DNA of 22,200 bases from an uncultured Collinsella sp. (GTDB lineage: Bacteria > Actinomycetota > Coriobacteriia > Coriobacteriales > Coriobacteriaceae), in NCBI GenBank assembly GCA_902464965.1, contig CABQLI010000030.1:1-22200 (forward strand), in the 5' to 3' direction. Numbering within the stretch: the first letter of the stretch is position 1; each line of letters starts with the position of its first letter. This document shows, one piece after another, positions 1 to 6,562 of this stretch. Made by a program: the position numbers and the translations under genes. Under the pieces are notes generated by a model. The model searched no databases, was not told the DNA's origin, and saw only the letters and a list, made by a program, of their open reading frames with translations.

Positions 1-1
1 C

Positions 2-262
2 GGTAAAAAGGATAACCTAGCCGACGTAACCACGCTCCTGCTTGCCGTAAGCGGCGTCACCATCGGCCACTTCCCGTACGCCCTCGCCTCGGCGGGCGTG
101 GGGCTCGGCCTCGTCGGCGTGGCGCTCTTCGTTGGTGCTGGCGCTTGGGCCGCCTCAAAACAAATTGCGCGCCTCTCGGCGCTCTGGGCGAGGAAGGCCG
201 CCTCGCCCTTCTGGAAGGGTAAGGGCGAGAAGGGCGGCGCTGCCGCGCATCTCGCGGCGTAG
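2..262 (+). CDS. DUF1700-like membrane protein, C-terminal part (5' end outside window)
   Basis: An open frame runs in from the left edge and stops at TAG 260-262, giving the last 86 residues of a longer protein. It shows a Gly/Ala/Val/Leu-rich membrane segment at about residues 23-52 (GVGLGLVGVALFVGAGAW), then a short basic and aromatic tail with several Lys and Arg. This pattern is typical of the end of DUF1700/HAAS-domain membrane proteins, which often lie between a PadR-type regulator and a DUF4097 protein in Gram-positive envelope-stress operons. The next gene begins 15 bases after the stop behind a strong ribosome binding site, so the two are probably co-transcribed. The family call rests on pattern and neighbour only. 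The N-terminal domain that would settle it lies outside the window. Confidence 0.55.
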   Translation, partial: GKKDNLADVTTLLLAVSGVTIGHFPYALASAGVGLGLVGVALFVGAGAWAASKQIARLSALWARKAASPFWKGKGEKGGAAAHLAA

Positions 263-277
263 AAAGGAGTGAGTACC

Positions 278-559
278 ATGACCAGCGCGAAGAAGATTTA
301 CCTCGCCGTGGCGGGCGGGCTCGTTGCCGCGGGTGTTGTCCTCGCGGGCATTGGCTTTATCGCTTCGGGTTTCGACCCGGCCGTGTTCACAACCCAAATC
401 GACACGCGCGACAGCACCATCGTGCTCGGCGGCGTCGAGGTGGACGACCCGACGGGCCTCCCCCTCATCGAGCAGCTCGCCGGAATCGGCGAGGTCGACA
501 CCTCCGGCATCACCGCGTCCGAGTCCCCTGCTGCCCCGGAGGCGCCCACCGCTCCCTAA
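278..559 (+). CDS. Small membrane-anchored protein, DUF4097-like N-terminal region
   Basis: A 93-residue protein. ATG at 278 is preferred over the in-frame GTG at 269 because AAAGGAG (263-269) lies 8 bases before it and overlaps the GTG. Residues 6-29 form one hydrophobic helix (signal anchor). An extracytoplasmic stretch follows with the pattern FTTQIDTRDSTIVLGGVEVD, then a Pro/Ala-rich tail ending at TAA. The start resembles DUF4097-type adhesin-like proteins that follow DUF1700 genes, but the large beta-solenoid domain is absent. The protein is therefore either a naturally short relative or a gene shortened at its 3' end. It is probably in one operon with the DUF1700-like gene upstream. 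No catalytic function can be assigned. Confidence 0.6.
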   Translation: MTSAKKIYLAVAGGLVAAGVVLAGIGFIASGFDPAVFTTQIDTRDSTIVLGGVEVDDPTGLPLIEQLAGIGEVDTSGITASESPAAPEAPTAP

Positions 560-568
560 GCATAGCGT

Positions 569-592
569 GCCCGGACGCCCCGTCCGTCGGGC
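569..592 (+). terminator. Possible weak hairpin terminator after the small membrane protein
   Basis: Arms GCCCG (569-573) and CGGGC (588-592) can pair, with GACG/CGTC pairing inside. No T-run follows, so intrinsic termination is uncertain. The remaining bases up to the next start at 722 hold no convincing gene, only the ribosome binding site GAGGAGAAAGGAA just before ATG 722. Confidence 0.25.
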
Positions 593-721
593 TGTGCAAG
601 CCTGTGGAACCCGGACCTCAACCCCAACCCAACCGGCCTCGAGCCTGCGTCGATTCGCTCCCCGTCCCGCGCGGGGGCCCATGACGCATACCCAAAATCC
701 ATCCGAGGAGAAAGGAACGCA

Positions 722-1039
722 ATGACGACAGCCATGCCCCTCCGCCTTCACGGGGTCACGAAGGCGTACCGCGGGAGGACCGTCCTCGGCCCCATCGACC
801 TCGCCCTCGAGGCGGGGCGCGTCTACGGGCTCATCGGCGAAAACGGCGCCGGGAAGTCAACGCTCATCTGTATCGTCACTGGCACCGCCAGCCCCAGCTC
901 GGGCTCGGTTGAGCTGTTCGGCGAGCGCGGCGGGCGCGGGCTTGCCGCCGCCCGGAGGCGTATGGGCTACATGCCCGACGCGAGCTCGGCCTACCCGGGG
1001 CTCTCTGCGCGGGAGAATGGATTTGCAACGGTTGCTTAA
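722..1039 (+). pseudogene. ABC transporter ATP-binding protein, truncated after the N-terminal third
   Basis: The frame starts at ATG 722 behind AGGAGAAAGGAA and encodes the N-terminal lobe of a YtrB/CcmA-like drug or bacitracin-type ABC ATPase. The Walker A motif GENGAGKST is at residues 39-47. The usual continuation RRRMGYMPD.....YPGLSAREN, covering the Q-loop region, is at 79-99. Family resemblance ends abruptly at residue 99 (about base 1018), and six unrelated codons lead to a stop. The signature motif, Walker B and H-loop are all missing, so the product cannot be an active ATPase. No permease gene follows. Downstream DNA belongs to an unrelated minus-strand unit, so a deletion or rearrangement with its breakpoint near 1018 is the simplest explanation. 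A sequencing or assembly join cannot be excluded from one sequence. Confidence 0.8.
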
Positions 1040-1074
1040 ACATTTTTTACAGGGACAGCCCTGCGTTCCTGAAC

Positions 1075-1188
1075 TCAACTGGGCTCATGTAGACCAGTGT
1101 CGAAGGGGTAGTCGCCCCAGTCCGCGTACCAGACCTGTGTGCCGCCGAGGGAATACTTCCTCCAGTAGGGCCAGTGCGGGACGTCCAT
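1075..1188 (-). CDS. Hypothetical 37-residue protein downstream of the PH-domain gene
   Basis: ATG at 1188 has the purine-rich ribosome binding site AAAGGAAGAGAGG directly before it, and the frame ends at TGA 1075-1077. The product is rich in Trp and Tyr (MDVPHWPYWRKYSLGG...) and starts 20 bases after the stop of the PH-domain gene, so the two are probably one transcript. I do not recognise a family. The frame stops close to the breakpoint that also truncates the ABC ATPase coming from the other side (about 1018), so this may be the intact N-terminal part of a longer protein whose 3' end was lost. Coding is supported by the ribosome binding site and the operon spacing only. Confidence 0.45.
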   Translation of the reverse strand: MDVPHWPYWRKYSLGGTQVWYADWGDYPFDTGLHEPS

Positions 1189-1208
1189 CCTCTCTTCCTT
1201 TCGGGGCG

Positions 1209-1658
1209 TCAGGCGCCGGGCCCAAGGCCGCACCTGCGCCCCAGCTCCGCCACGAGGGCGTCGTTGTCTCTGACCGAGACGATGGCGTCGCCGTCGTAGG
1301 GCGCCTCGATGTAGACGCGGTCGAGCGAGTTGGCCGTCCCCGCCCAGAGCGTCCTGGTGCGCCGGACGCCCCGCACGTGGGCGTAGGGTATCACCGAACG
1401 CGTCCCAGCGTACACGACGACGAGGCGGTCGCCGTAGAGCTCGAGGCGATTGCTGCGGACGGGAAGGGCAGCCAGGGCCACGAGGGCCGGGATGGGCAGC
1501 AGCGCGAGCCAGCCCCATAGGAGCGCGGGACTCGAGCTCAGGAAACACGCGATACACGCCGCGGATAAACCGCCCGCCACAATCACCATGGCCGCTATGA
1601 ACCACGGGTCTGTCCTGCCGGGGAACACCCGCTCCGGCCGCTCGCCCTTCTCACCCAT
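1209..1658 (-). CDS. Two-helix membrane protein with bacterial PH-like domain
   Basis: ATG 1658 is chosen over the upstream TTG/GTG codons because GGAAGGG precedes it by five bases and the protein then begins with a normal soluble leader (MGEKGERPERVFPG). The protein has 149 residues. Two hydrophobic helices at about 19-41 and 46-68 form a hairpin in the membrane. A cytoplasmic domain at about 69-149 follows with the pattern NRLELYGDRLVVVYAG...IPYAHVRGVR, typical of the bacterial PH (YdbT/DUF304-like) fold. Such proteins are common and mostly of unknown function; some support membrane stability or secretion. It is followed by a 37-residue gene on the same strand. Unlike its flanks, it looks intact. 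Confidence 0.65.
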   Translation of the reverse strand: MGEKGERPERVFPGRTDPWFIAAMVIVAGGLSAACIACFLSSSPALLWGWLALLPIPALVALAALPVRSNRLELYGDRLVVVYAGTRSVIPYAHVRGVRRTRTLWAGTANSLDRVYIEAPYDGDAIVSVRDNDALVAELGRRCGLGPGA

Positions 1659-1703
1659 TACGGCCCTTCCGTCTCTTGCACCCCTCCCGGAACTGTCCGC
1701 ATC

Positions 1704-1709
1704 AGTATA
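1704..1709 (-). promoter_or_regulatory. Probable -10 element for the PH-domain gene
   Basis: On the minus strand TATACT matches five of six bases of the -10 consensus and would place the transcription start about 39 bases before ATG 1658. No good -35 element is seen at the expected distance, so this is a moderate guess from sequence alone. Confidence 0.35.
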
Positions 1710-1756
1710 GCCAATGCTTTTTCTGATTTGTTGAGAAGCCGGCATTTGGGGGCATT

Positions 1757-2041
1757 TTGGATAGCGAACAGTTCAAACAAGAAGCTGAGAAAATAGAACA
1801 AAGCCTGAGTGCCTTGAGAGTCGCCGAGCGCAATGCAGTGATTCCCTTTATGAACGGCGACTTTACCCAATGGGATCTATATCTGGCATCCTCCTCTGAG
1901 TATGCGATGAGACTGATAGACGGATTCATCTCCATGCTCGGGTCGAGGAATCTTGTTTGCGTCGCCCAGCTTCTCCGCGCACAGATTGGAGTCTGCCTGC
2001 GGACATTCGCGTTATTCGCCGCCGAAGACCGGGATGACTTT
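1757..2041 (+). pseudogene. 5' fragment of a DUF5677-like hypothetical protein
   Basis: A frame opening at TTG 1757 behind a G-rich stretch encodes about 95 sensible residues: a Glu/Lys-rich helix, then YLASSSEYAMRLIDGFISML and LLRAQIGVCLRTFALFAAED. The helical pattern with LLRxQ..xCLRxxAL resembles a family of helical proteins of unknown function (DUF5677-like) often found in defence-type or accessory regions. After about residue 95 the frame continues to 2233 but becomes Arg/Ser-rich nonsense, because it is then reading antisense through an arginase-family relic. The real gene is therefore broken near 2041. The family assignment is from memory of the pattern and is tentative; the truncation is clear from the change in composition. 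Confidence 0.55.
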
Positions 2042-2363
2042 CTCCCAAAAGGCTGCCAAGTACCATGGCGTGAGCGTTGGGGTAGTCATCATTCAGCGTG
2101 GATACATCCGGATGCGCATAGATCCAGACGATTCCAACGTTCTCGTATTTCCCGTGCAGGTAATCGAAGAGGGCAAGCGACACCATACAATTGCCGCCGA
2201 CGGTCACGACTCTGTCGGGGTTTTCTGCCGTAAGCTTCCTCTGCGCATCCTGAATCCCCGCCAGGACTTCGTCCTCGGCATAGATGCGAACTGCCTCCCA
2301 TTTCTCATGTCCAAGTTTTGGGACGCGTTTCACAATGCCGAGTGGGACCCCTGGACAGTCGGA
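2041..2363 (-). pseudogene. Arginase/ureohydrolase-family relic, both ends missing
   Basis: Minus-strand translation gives an N-terminal-half ureohydrolase fragment. The metal-motif region reads VVTVGGNCMVSLA, where the family has GGD(H/C), then VGIVWIYAHPDVST, where the family has DAHxD, then HAMVLGSLLGE. Two conserved metal-ligand positions are changed (Asp to Asn, Asp to Tyr). The second metal motif (SxDxDxxDP) is absent because the fragment runs into an unrelated gene near 2041. Upstream, codons read SDCPGVPLGIVKRVP with no start codon, and the in-frame TGA preceding them is the stop codon of the histidine kinase gene at 2364. Both ends are therefore cut. It cannot encode an active enzyme and looks like scar tissue left by recombination beside the two-component cassette. 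Confidence 0.75.
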
Positions 2364-3503
2364 TCACGTGGTGGCCCCCTTTGAGAGGCTTACGAGCATG
2401 GTAGTCCCGTTCTCGGAACTTGTTTCGACCTCTACCGTGCCACCGTGAAGCGCTGCAATTTCCCAAACAAGCGCTAGCCCGAGTCCTGCGCCGCCGTATG
2501 CCCTGCTGCGGGATTTGTCTAGACGAAAGAACGGCTGGAAGATGCTCTCTCGGTACTGCTTGGGTATTCCCGAGCCCTCATCTTTGACTCGCAGGAGCAC
2601 GTGGCTGTCGCTGTCGCTGATGGAGACATTGACAGTCGAGCCGGAGCGACTGTAACGGATGGCGTTTTCGGCCAGGTTGAACAGCAACCGATAGAGGAGC
2701 GTGTCGCTCCCGATTACTAAAGCGTCTCCAGCACAGTTGAGGGCTATGCTCCTATTTTCGGCAAGTGGCGCAAGGTCAGTGAGGACCTCTTCGGACAAGG
2801 GGCCGAGTTCAACATCGTCCTCGCAAGGAACGCTGCGGAGCTCACTCATCTCAAGCAATACCTTGGTCATTCGAGACATGCGCTCGGTTTGTTCTTGCAG
2901 CAGGCCGAGCAGCTCGGCTGTTTCGGGTTGCAAACCGGAGTGCTCGGAGATGAATAGTTCAATCTGTGCTTGCATAAGGGCGAGCGGGGTGCGCAGCTCG
3001 TGTGCGGCGTTGCCGGTAAACTGACGCTGTGCAGAGAATCCTTCGCCAAGACGGGCGATCATGTCGTTGAAAGAGGCGCTGCATCGTTGTAGCTCGGTGG
3101 GCACATCTTCACTGAGTCTGATTTCGCTTAGGTTGTCAGGCTGCACGCGCTCTACCTGGGCGGCGAAATCCCGTAGCGGTTTGAGTGCACGGCCGCTCAC
3201 AAAGTATGCCAGCACGCCGCCAAGGAGTGTGACTCCAGCCGTGATGTACCAGGTTGTCGTGCCAAAAGACTCCTGTGCGTCGTTTACGACGATCGTGACC
3301 CTGTCATCGGGGACCGCTTTCGTCGGGTCGAACGCCTGGGGCGAATCTTCGCCGGTTGCGTTAAAGGCCGAGATGTTACTGCCGATGGCATCCATGTAGC
3401 GCATGCCCGTATAGCCGACCAGGCAGTTCGTCAGCACGCACGCCGCACACGTGAGCAGTGCCGTCATAATCGTTATGCGCCATTGCAGCGAAAGCCTTTT
3501 CAT
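2364..3503 (-). CDS. Sensor histidine kinase of an OmpR-type two-component system
   Basis: A 379-residue membrane kinase. A first helix at about 9-31 and a second at about 84-104 enclose a short (~50 residue) outside loop. A HAMP-like linker follows (SGRALKPL....). The dimerisation/phosphoacceptor domain carries His168 in NAAHELRTPL. The ATPase domain has the N-box NLAENAIRYS (276-285), G1 DEGSGIP (308-314), F-box FFRLDKSRSR and G2 GGAGLGLAL (337-345). All key residues are present. The start overlaps the response regulator stop by four bases, so translation is coupled. The small sensor loop suggests sensing in or near the membrane rather than binding of a large ligand. The pair is divergent from the CXXC/polyferredoxin/redoxin genes, which are its likely target. 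The kinase ends directly against an arginase relic. Confidence 0.92.
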   Translation of the reverse strand: MKRLSLQWRITIMTALLTCAACVLTNCLVGYTGMRYMDAIGSNISAFNATGEDSPQAFDPTKAVPDDRVTIVVNDAQESFGTTTWYITAGVTLLGGVLAYFVSGRALKPLRDFAAQVERVQPDNLSEIRLSEDVPTELQRCSASFNDMIARLGEGFSAQRQFTGNAAHELRTPLALMQAQIELFISEHSGLQPETAELLGLLQEQTERMSRMTKVLLEMSELRSVPCEDDVELGPLSEEVLTDLAPLAENRSIALNCAGDALVIGSDTLLYRLLFNLAENAIRYSRSGSTVNVSISDSDSHVLLRVKDEGSGIPKQYRESIFQPFFRLDKSRSRAYGGAGLGLALVWEIAALHGGTVEVETSSENGTTMLVSLSKGATT

Positions 3504-4174
3504 TCGCTATCCTCCATAACGTAGCCCTCTCCAATCCGATTGCGAATCGGGTCGTATCCCAAAGCGCTGCGTAGCTTTTTGCGGAGTGACGAGATATGAA
3601 CGCGGGTTGCGTTGCTAAAGCTGTTTACGCTGCTATCCCAAACGTGCTCGATAAGCTCCTCTTGACTTACCGGACGCCCCTGATTAAGCATCAGGTATTC
3701 CAAGATTCCCGTTTCCTTGCGCGTAAGAGATAAAGCCTCGCTGTCCACGGAAGCGATGCGCGCCTTGGTGTCAAAGCTGAGCTTTCCGCAGGTTAAAACT
3801 ACGTCGCTTTGTGTAAAGCGTCTTAGGGTAAGGCTGCGAATCCTTGCCGCAAGCTCGTCCAGATGAAACGGCTTGGTGAGGTAATCGTTGGCGCCGGCAT
3901 CGAGTCCGGCGACTTTATCTGATACTTCGCCACGTGCGGACAGAATCAGTACCTTAGTCTCGCAGTCAGTTTTCCTAAGTTCCCTGAGTACGGTCATGCC
4001 GTCGATGCGGGGAAGGTTGAGGTCGAGTACCACGAGGTCGAAGGCCTCAACGTCCAGTAGGTCGAGCGCCTCCTGTCCGTCGTGACAGCAGTCGACACTG
4101 TACGCCAAGTTCCGCAAGCTGCGCGCGATTGCGTCGCACAGCGCCCGCTCGTCCTCGACGATCAAAATACGCAT
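3500..4174 (-). CDS. OmpR/PhoB-family response regulator
   Basis: A 224-residue response regulator. ATG 4174 is preferred over an ATG 18 bases upstream because AAGGAG lies at the right distance before it and the protein then begins with the standard MRILIVEDE. The receiver domain has acidic pocket Glu7/Asp8, phosphoacceptor Asp51 (VVLDLNLP), Ser79 (LILSARG) and Lys101 (LTKPF). A winged-helix DNA-binding domain fills about 125-222 (LTRKETGILEYLMLNQGRPVS..., RVHISSLRKKL, IRNRIGEGYVM). It is co-transcribed with the kinase gene, with a four-base overlap. The start lies 91 bases from the divergent CXXC gene, so this regulator probably binds in that interval and controls both directions. Confidence 0.93.
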   Translation of the reverse strand: MRILIVEDERALCDAIARSLRNLAYSVDCCHDGQEALDLLDVEAFDLVVLDLNLPRIDGMTVLRELRKTDCETKVLILSARGEVSDKVAGLDAGANDYLTKPFHLDELAARIRSLTLRRFTQSDVVLTCGKLSFDTKARIASVDSEALSLTRKETGILEYLMLNQGRPVSQEELIEHVWDSSVNSFSNATRVHISSLRKKLRSALGYDPIRNRIGEGYVMEDSE

Positions 4175-4204
4175 AACAGTCTCCTTGCACATTTCAAATC
4201 GCGC

Positions 4205-4232
4205 TTAACACGGATTTTATAGTCGATATGGT
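4205..4232 (+). promoter_or_regulatory. Possible promoter of the redox cassette in the divergent intergenic region
   Basis: TTAACA (4205-4210) and TATGGT (4227-4232), 16 bases apart, form a plausible plus-strand promoter for the genes starting at 4266. On the other strand TATAAA (4216-4221) is a good -10 for the response regulator gene. The two would overlap face to face, a layout suited to joint control by one regulator. The -35 for the minus strand is unclear. Confidence 0.35.
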
Positions 4233-4265
4233 CCAATAGGTCGCGTGACGAAAGGAGTGGTCAAG

Positions 4266-4412
4266 TTGTTCAAAGCGATAAAACCTGTAATGCAGGTTGC
4301 GTTGCTGATCGTCGGTGTGGCCATGGTGTGCTTTGGCGTTATGCGTGGCGAGGCAGATGCCGTGCTGGCCAAAGCGATTAGGCTGTGCTTGGAGTGTATC
4401 GGAATTGGATAA
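4266..4412 (+). CDS. CD1871A-family CXXC-motif small membrane protein (48 aa)
   Basis: A TTG start at 4266 is set by AAAGGAG (4251-4257), eight bases upstream; an in-frame GTG overlaps that site and is less likely. The 48-residue product has a short basic start, one transmembrane helix (about 9-25), the stretch FGVMRGEADAVLAKAI and the C-terminal motif CLECIGIG, with the CXXC cysteines at 41 and 44. This matches the small CD1871A family named after a Clostridioides difficile locus. Family members usually sit next to a NapH-like 4Fe-4S protein and a TlpA-like redoxin, exactly as here. The paired cysteines suggest a thiol or metal-centre role, but the biochemical function is unknown. The stop overlaps the start of the next gene by eight bases, so the two are translationally coupled. 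Confidence 0.8.
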   Translation: MFKAIKPVMQVALLIVGVAMVCFGVMRGEADAVLAKAIRLCLECIGIG

Positions 4413-5307
4413 AAGAGAAAACACTGCGTCGCATGTTTTGGCTCGATTTCGCGGATTCATTCAAGCGGCGGCAACACTTATTACCAACATTCACCTGCCA
4501 AACTTTGCCAAAGGCGGCATCTATCAGGGCGCGGGAAAAACAGTCTGCGTACCCGGGCTTAACTGCTATTCGTGCCCCGCGGCATCGGGTGCGTGCCCCA
4601 TCGGGTCGTTCCAGTCGGTAGTAGGTTCATCCAAGTTCAACTTTTCTTACTATGTTACCGGTACGCTCATTTTGCTCGGCGTGCTGCTGGGACGCTTTGT
4701 ATGCGGCTTTCTGTGCCCGTTTGGCTGGCTGCAGGAGCTGCTTCACAAGATTCCTGGCAAAAAGTTCTCCACGAAAAAGCTCAAGCCGCTCACGTACATC
4801 AAGTACGTCGTGCTGCTGTTTGCTGTGGTAGTGCTGCCTGTGCTGGTGGTCAACGATCTGGGGATGGGAGATCCGTTCTTTTGCAAATACATCTGTCCGC
4901 AGGGCGTGCTCGAGGGCGCCATTCCTCTGGCCATTGCCAATGCCGGCATTCGATCTGCGTTGGGACAGCTCTTTACTTGGAAACTTGCCGTTCTCATTGC
5001 CGTGGTAGTGCTGAGCGTTTTGTTCTATCGCCCCTTCTGCAAATGGATTTGCCCGCTCGGCGCATTCTATGCGCTCATGAATAAGGTGTCCTTGTTGGGG
5101 ATTCAGGTCGACGCGTGCAAATGCATCTCGTGCGGCAAGTGTTCAAGGGTTTGTCAGATGGACGTTGATGTGGTCCGCGCGCCCAATCATGCCGAATGTA
5201 TCCGGTGCGGAAAGTGCATTGGGGCCTGCCCCGTCGATGCCATCAGCTATCGCTATGGCCTGGATGTGTCGGCGGAAAAGCTTCCCTTGACTGCCGATAA
5301 AAAGTAA
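4405..5307 (+). CDS. NapH/CcoG-like polytopic 4Fe-4S ferredoxin membrane protein
   Basis: The most likely start is TTG 4405, ten bases after GGAG and overlapping the upstream stop by eight bases. An earlier ATG at 4315 would overlap the CXXC gene by 98 bases. The product has 300 residues. Cysteines 48, 54, 57 and 64 form a Cys-rich entry motif. CxxxCP motifs at 100/104, 160/164 and 212/216 flank membrane helices (about 82-100, 132-150, 192-208), as in NapH, NosR and CcoG proteins. A double ferredoxin domain ends the protein, with cysteines 240, 243, 246, 250 and 265, 268, 271, 275. Proteins of this type pass electrons across or along the membrane. Here the partners are the CXXC peptide upstream and the thiol-redox lipoprotein downstream. 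The electron donor and final acceptor are not identifiable. Confidence 0.88.
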   Translation: MDKRENTASHVLARFRGFIQAAATLITNIHLPNFAKGGIYQGAGKTVCVPGLNCYSCPAASGACPIGSFQSVVGSSKFNFSYYVTGTLILLGVLLGRFVCGFLCPFGWLQELLHKIPGKKFSTKKLKPLTYIKYVVLLFAVVVLPVLVVNDLGMGDPFFCKYICPQGVLEGAIPLAIANAGIRSALGQLFTWKLAVLIAVVVLSVLFYRPFCKWICPLGAFYALMNKVSLLGIQVDACKCISCGKCSRVCQMDVDVVRAPNHAECIRCGKCIGACPVDAISYRYGLDVSAEKLPLTADKK

Positions 5308-5336
5308 ACAAGCTTCGACAAAACGGAGGAATGACT

Positions 5337-6308
5337 ATGAAGCTTTCTAAGATTGCGGCCCTGTTTATGGTGCCGGTATTGGCCTTGTGCCTTGTGGCAT
5401 GTTCGGCGCCCGGTGGCAATGCGAGCGAATCTGCGAGCTCCGATCCTAAGATCGCAGAACTCACTGCGCAGAAGCCGGCCAATGCCGACGAGGCCGCCGA
5501 GCTGTATGCGAAGCTCATGCAGAAGGAGAACGAGATCTTTTCGAGTGATAACGCGCTGTGGGAAAAGGTATTCAACGCGGCAAATAAAGACTCGGCAATG
5601 ATTGAGGATGGCAGCAATTACGGCGATTTCCTGCTCAAGACCATCGACGGCGCTAAGGATGAGTTTACGGCGGATGAGCTTAAGACGCTCAAGGCCGGTG
5701 CACAGCAGATCAAGGAGATCGAGGACAAGCTCGAGAGCTTGGAGAAGGAGTTCCCCGGCTGTGGAAGCACGCCGAGCGCAGGCGAGAGCGTCGACGCTTC
5801 GACCGCTGGCATGACGGCTGGTGCCAATGCTTCGAGCGAGGCGACGAAGTTCCCCAGCTTTACGGGCAAAGACCTGGATGGCAACGACGTGAACAGCGAC
5901 GAGCTGTTCTCTAAGAACAAGGTCACCGTCATGAACTTCTGGTTCACCACTTGCAAGCCGTGCGTGGGCGAGCTGGGCGACCTTGAGAAACTGAATCAGG
6001 AGCTTGCCGAGAAGGGCGGCCAGGTCGTGGGTGTCAATTCCTTTACGCTCGATGGCAACAAGGGCGAGATTGCAGATGCCAAGGACGTGCTGAGCAAGAA
6101 GGGCGTGACATATAAGAACATCTGGTTCAAGTCGGATAGCGAGGCCGGTAAGTTCACATCAAATTTGTTCTCGTTCCCGACAACGTATGTCATCGATCAG
6201 AACGGCAACATCGTAGGGGATCCAATCGTGGGAGCCATTAGCTCCGCCGAGCAGCGCGCAGCACTCGACAAGCTTATCGACCAGGCGATTGCGAATAGCG
6301 AGCAGTAA
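5337..6308 (+). CDS. TlpA/ResA-like thiol-redox lipoprotein
   Basis: ATG 5337 is seven bases after GGAGG (5325-5329); the in-frame ATG at 5331 is too close to it. The 323-residue product has a lipoprotein signal peptide with lipobox LVAC (Cys22), so it is anchored outside the membrane. Residues about 38-140 are a Glu/Lys/Ala-rich helical region not found in standard TlpA. A low-complexity linker follows. A redoxin domain (about 168-323) has the active-site WFTTCKPC (Cys206, Cys209) and a cis-Pro in FPTTYVID (Pro281). It probably reduces disulfides or delivers electrons outside the membrane, fed by the NapH-like protein encoded 29 bases upstream. The extra helical domain may bind the client or partner; that is inference. 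A strong terminator follows at 6388. Confidence 0.88.
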   Translation: MKLSKIAALFMVPVLALCLVACSAPGGNASESASSDPKIAELTAQKPANADEAAELYAKLMQKENEIFSSDNALWEKVFNAANKDSAMIEDGSNYGDFLLKTIDGAKDEFTADELKTLKAGAQQIKEIEDKLESLEKEFPGCGSTPSAGESVDASTAGMTAGANASSEATKFPSFTGKDLDGNDVNSDELFSKNKVTVMNFWFTTCKPCVGELGDLEKLNQELAEKGGQVVGVNSFTLDGNKGEIADAKDVLSKKGVTYKNIWFKSDSEAGKFTSNLFSFPTTYVIDQNGNIVGDPIVGAISSAEQRAALDKLIDQAIANSEQ

Positions 6309-6387
6309 AAAACGCGTAAAGCATGGCGAAGATCGTGCGCCGCTGTGCGAAGTAGTCCGCTGCTTTTCAAGATAAGCTCCACCATAT

Positions 6388-6415
6388 AGAGGCCCCACTT
6401 GGGGCCTCTTCTTTT
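6388..6415 (+). terminator. Intrinsic terminator ending the redox operon
   Basis: A perfect nine-base stem AGAGGCCCC (6388-6396) / GGGGCCTCT (6401-6409) with loop ACTT is followed by TCTTTT. It lies about 80 bases after the redoxin stop codon and separates the cassette from the ABC transporter gene. Confidence 0.85.
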
Positions 6416-6562
6416 GGGCGCCATCCCGTTCGTTTTTTGGCGCGGTTCGTTACATTCCTCACTGGCTCCGGCAACAAATGGGGATAGAGTAGGACAAACG
6501 CGTCGAATACGAACGGCGGGGGAGAGCGGGCAAGTGCGCCCGCGTGGGAGAGGTTGCCGTCC

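Noticed and set aside
155..751. Minus-strand 198-codon frame at the left edge
   Set aside because: It lies antisense to the small membrane protein and its neighbours, is Arg/Gly-rich and lacks a ribosome binding site.
4315..4404. Earlier ATG start for the polyferredoxin protein
   Set aside because: It would overlap the CXXC gene by 98 bases and add an atypical leader without a ribosome binding site.
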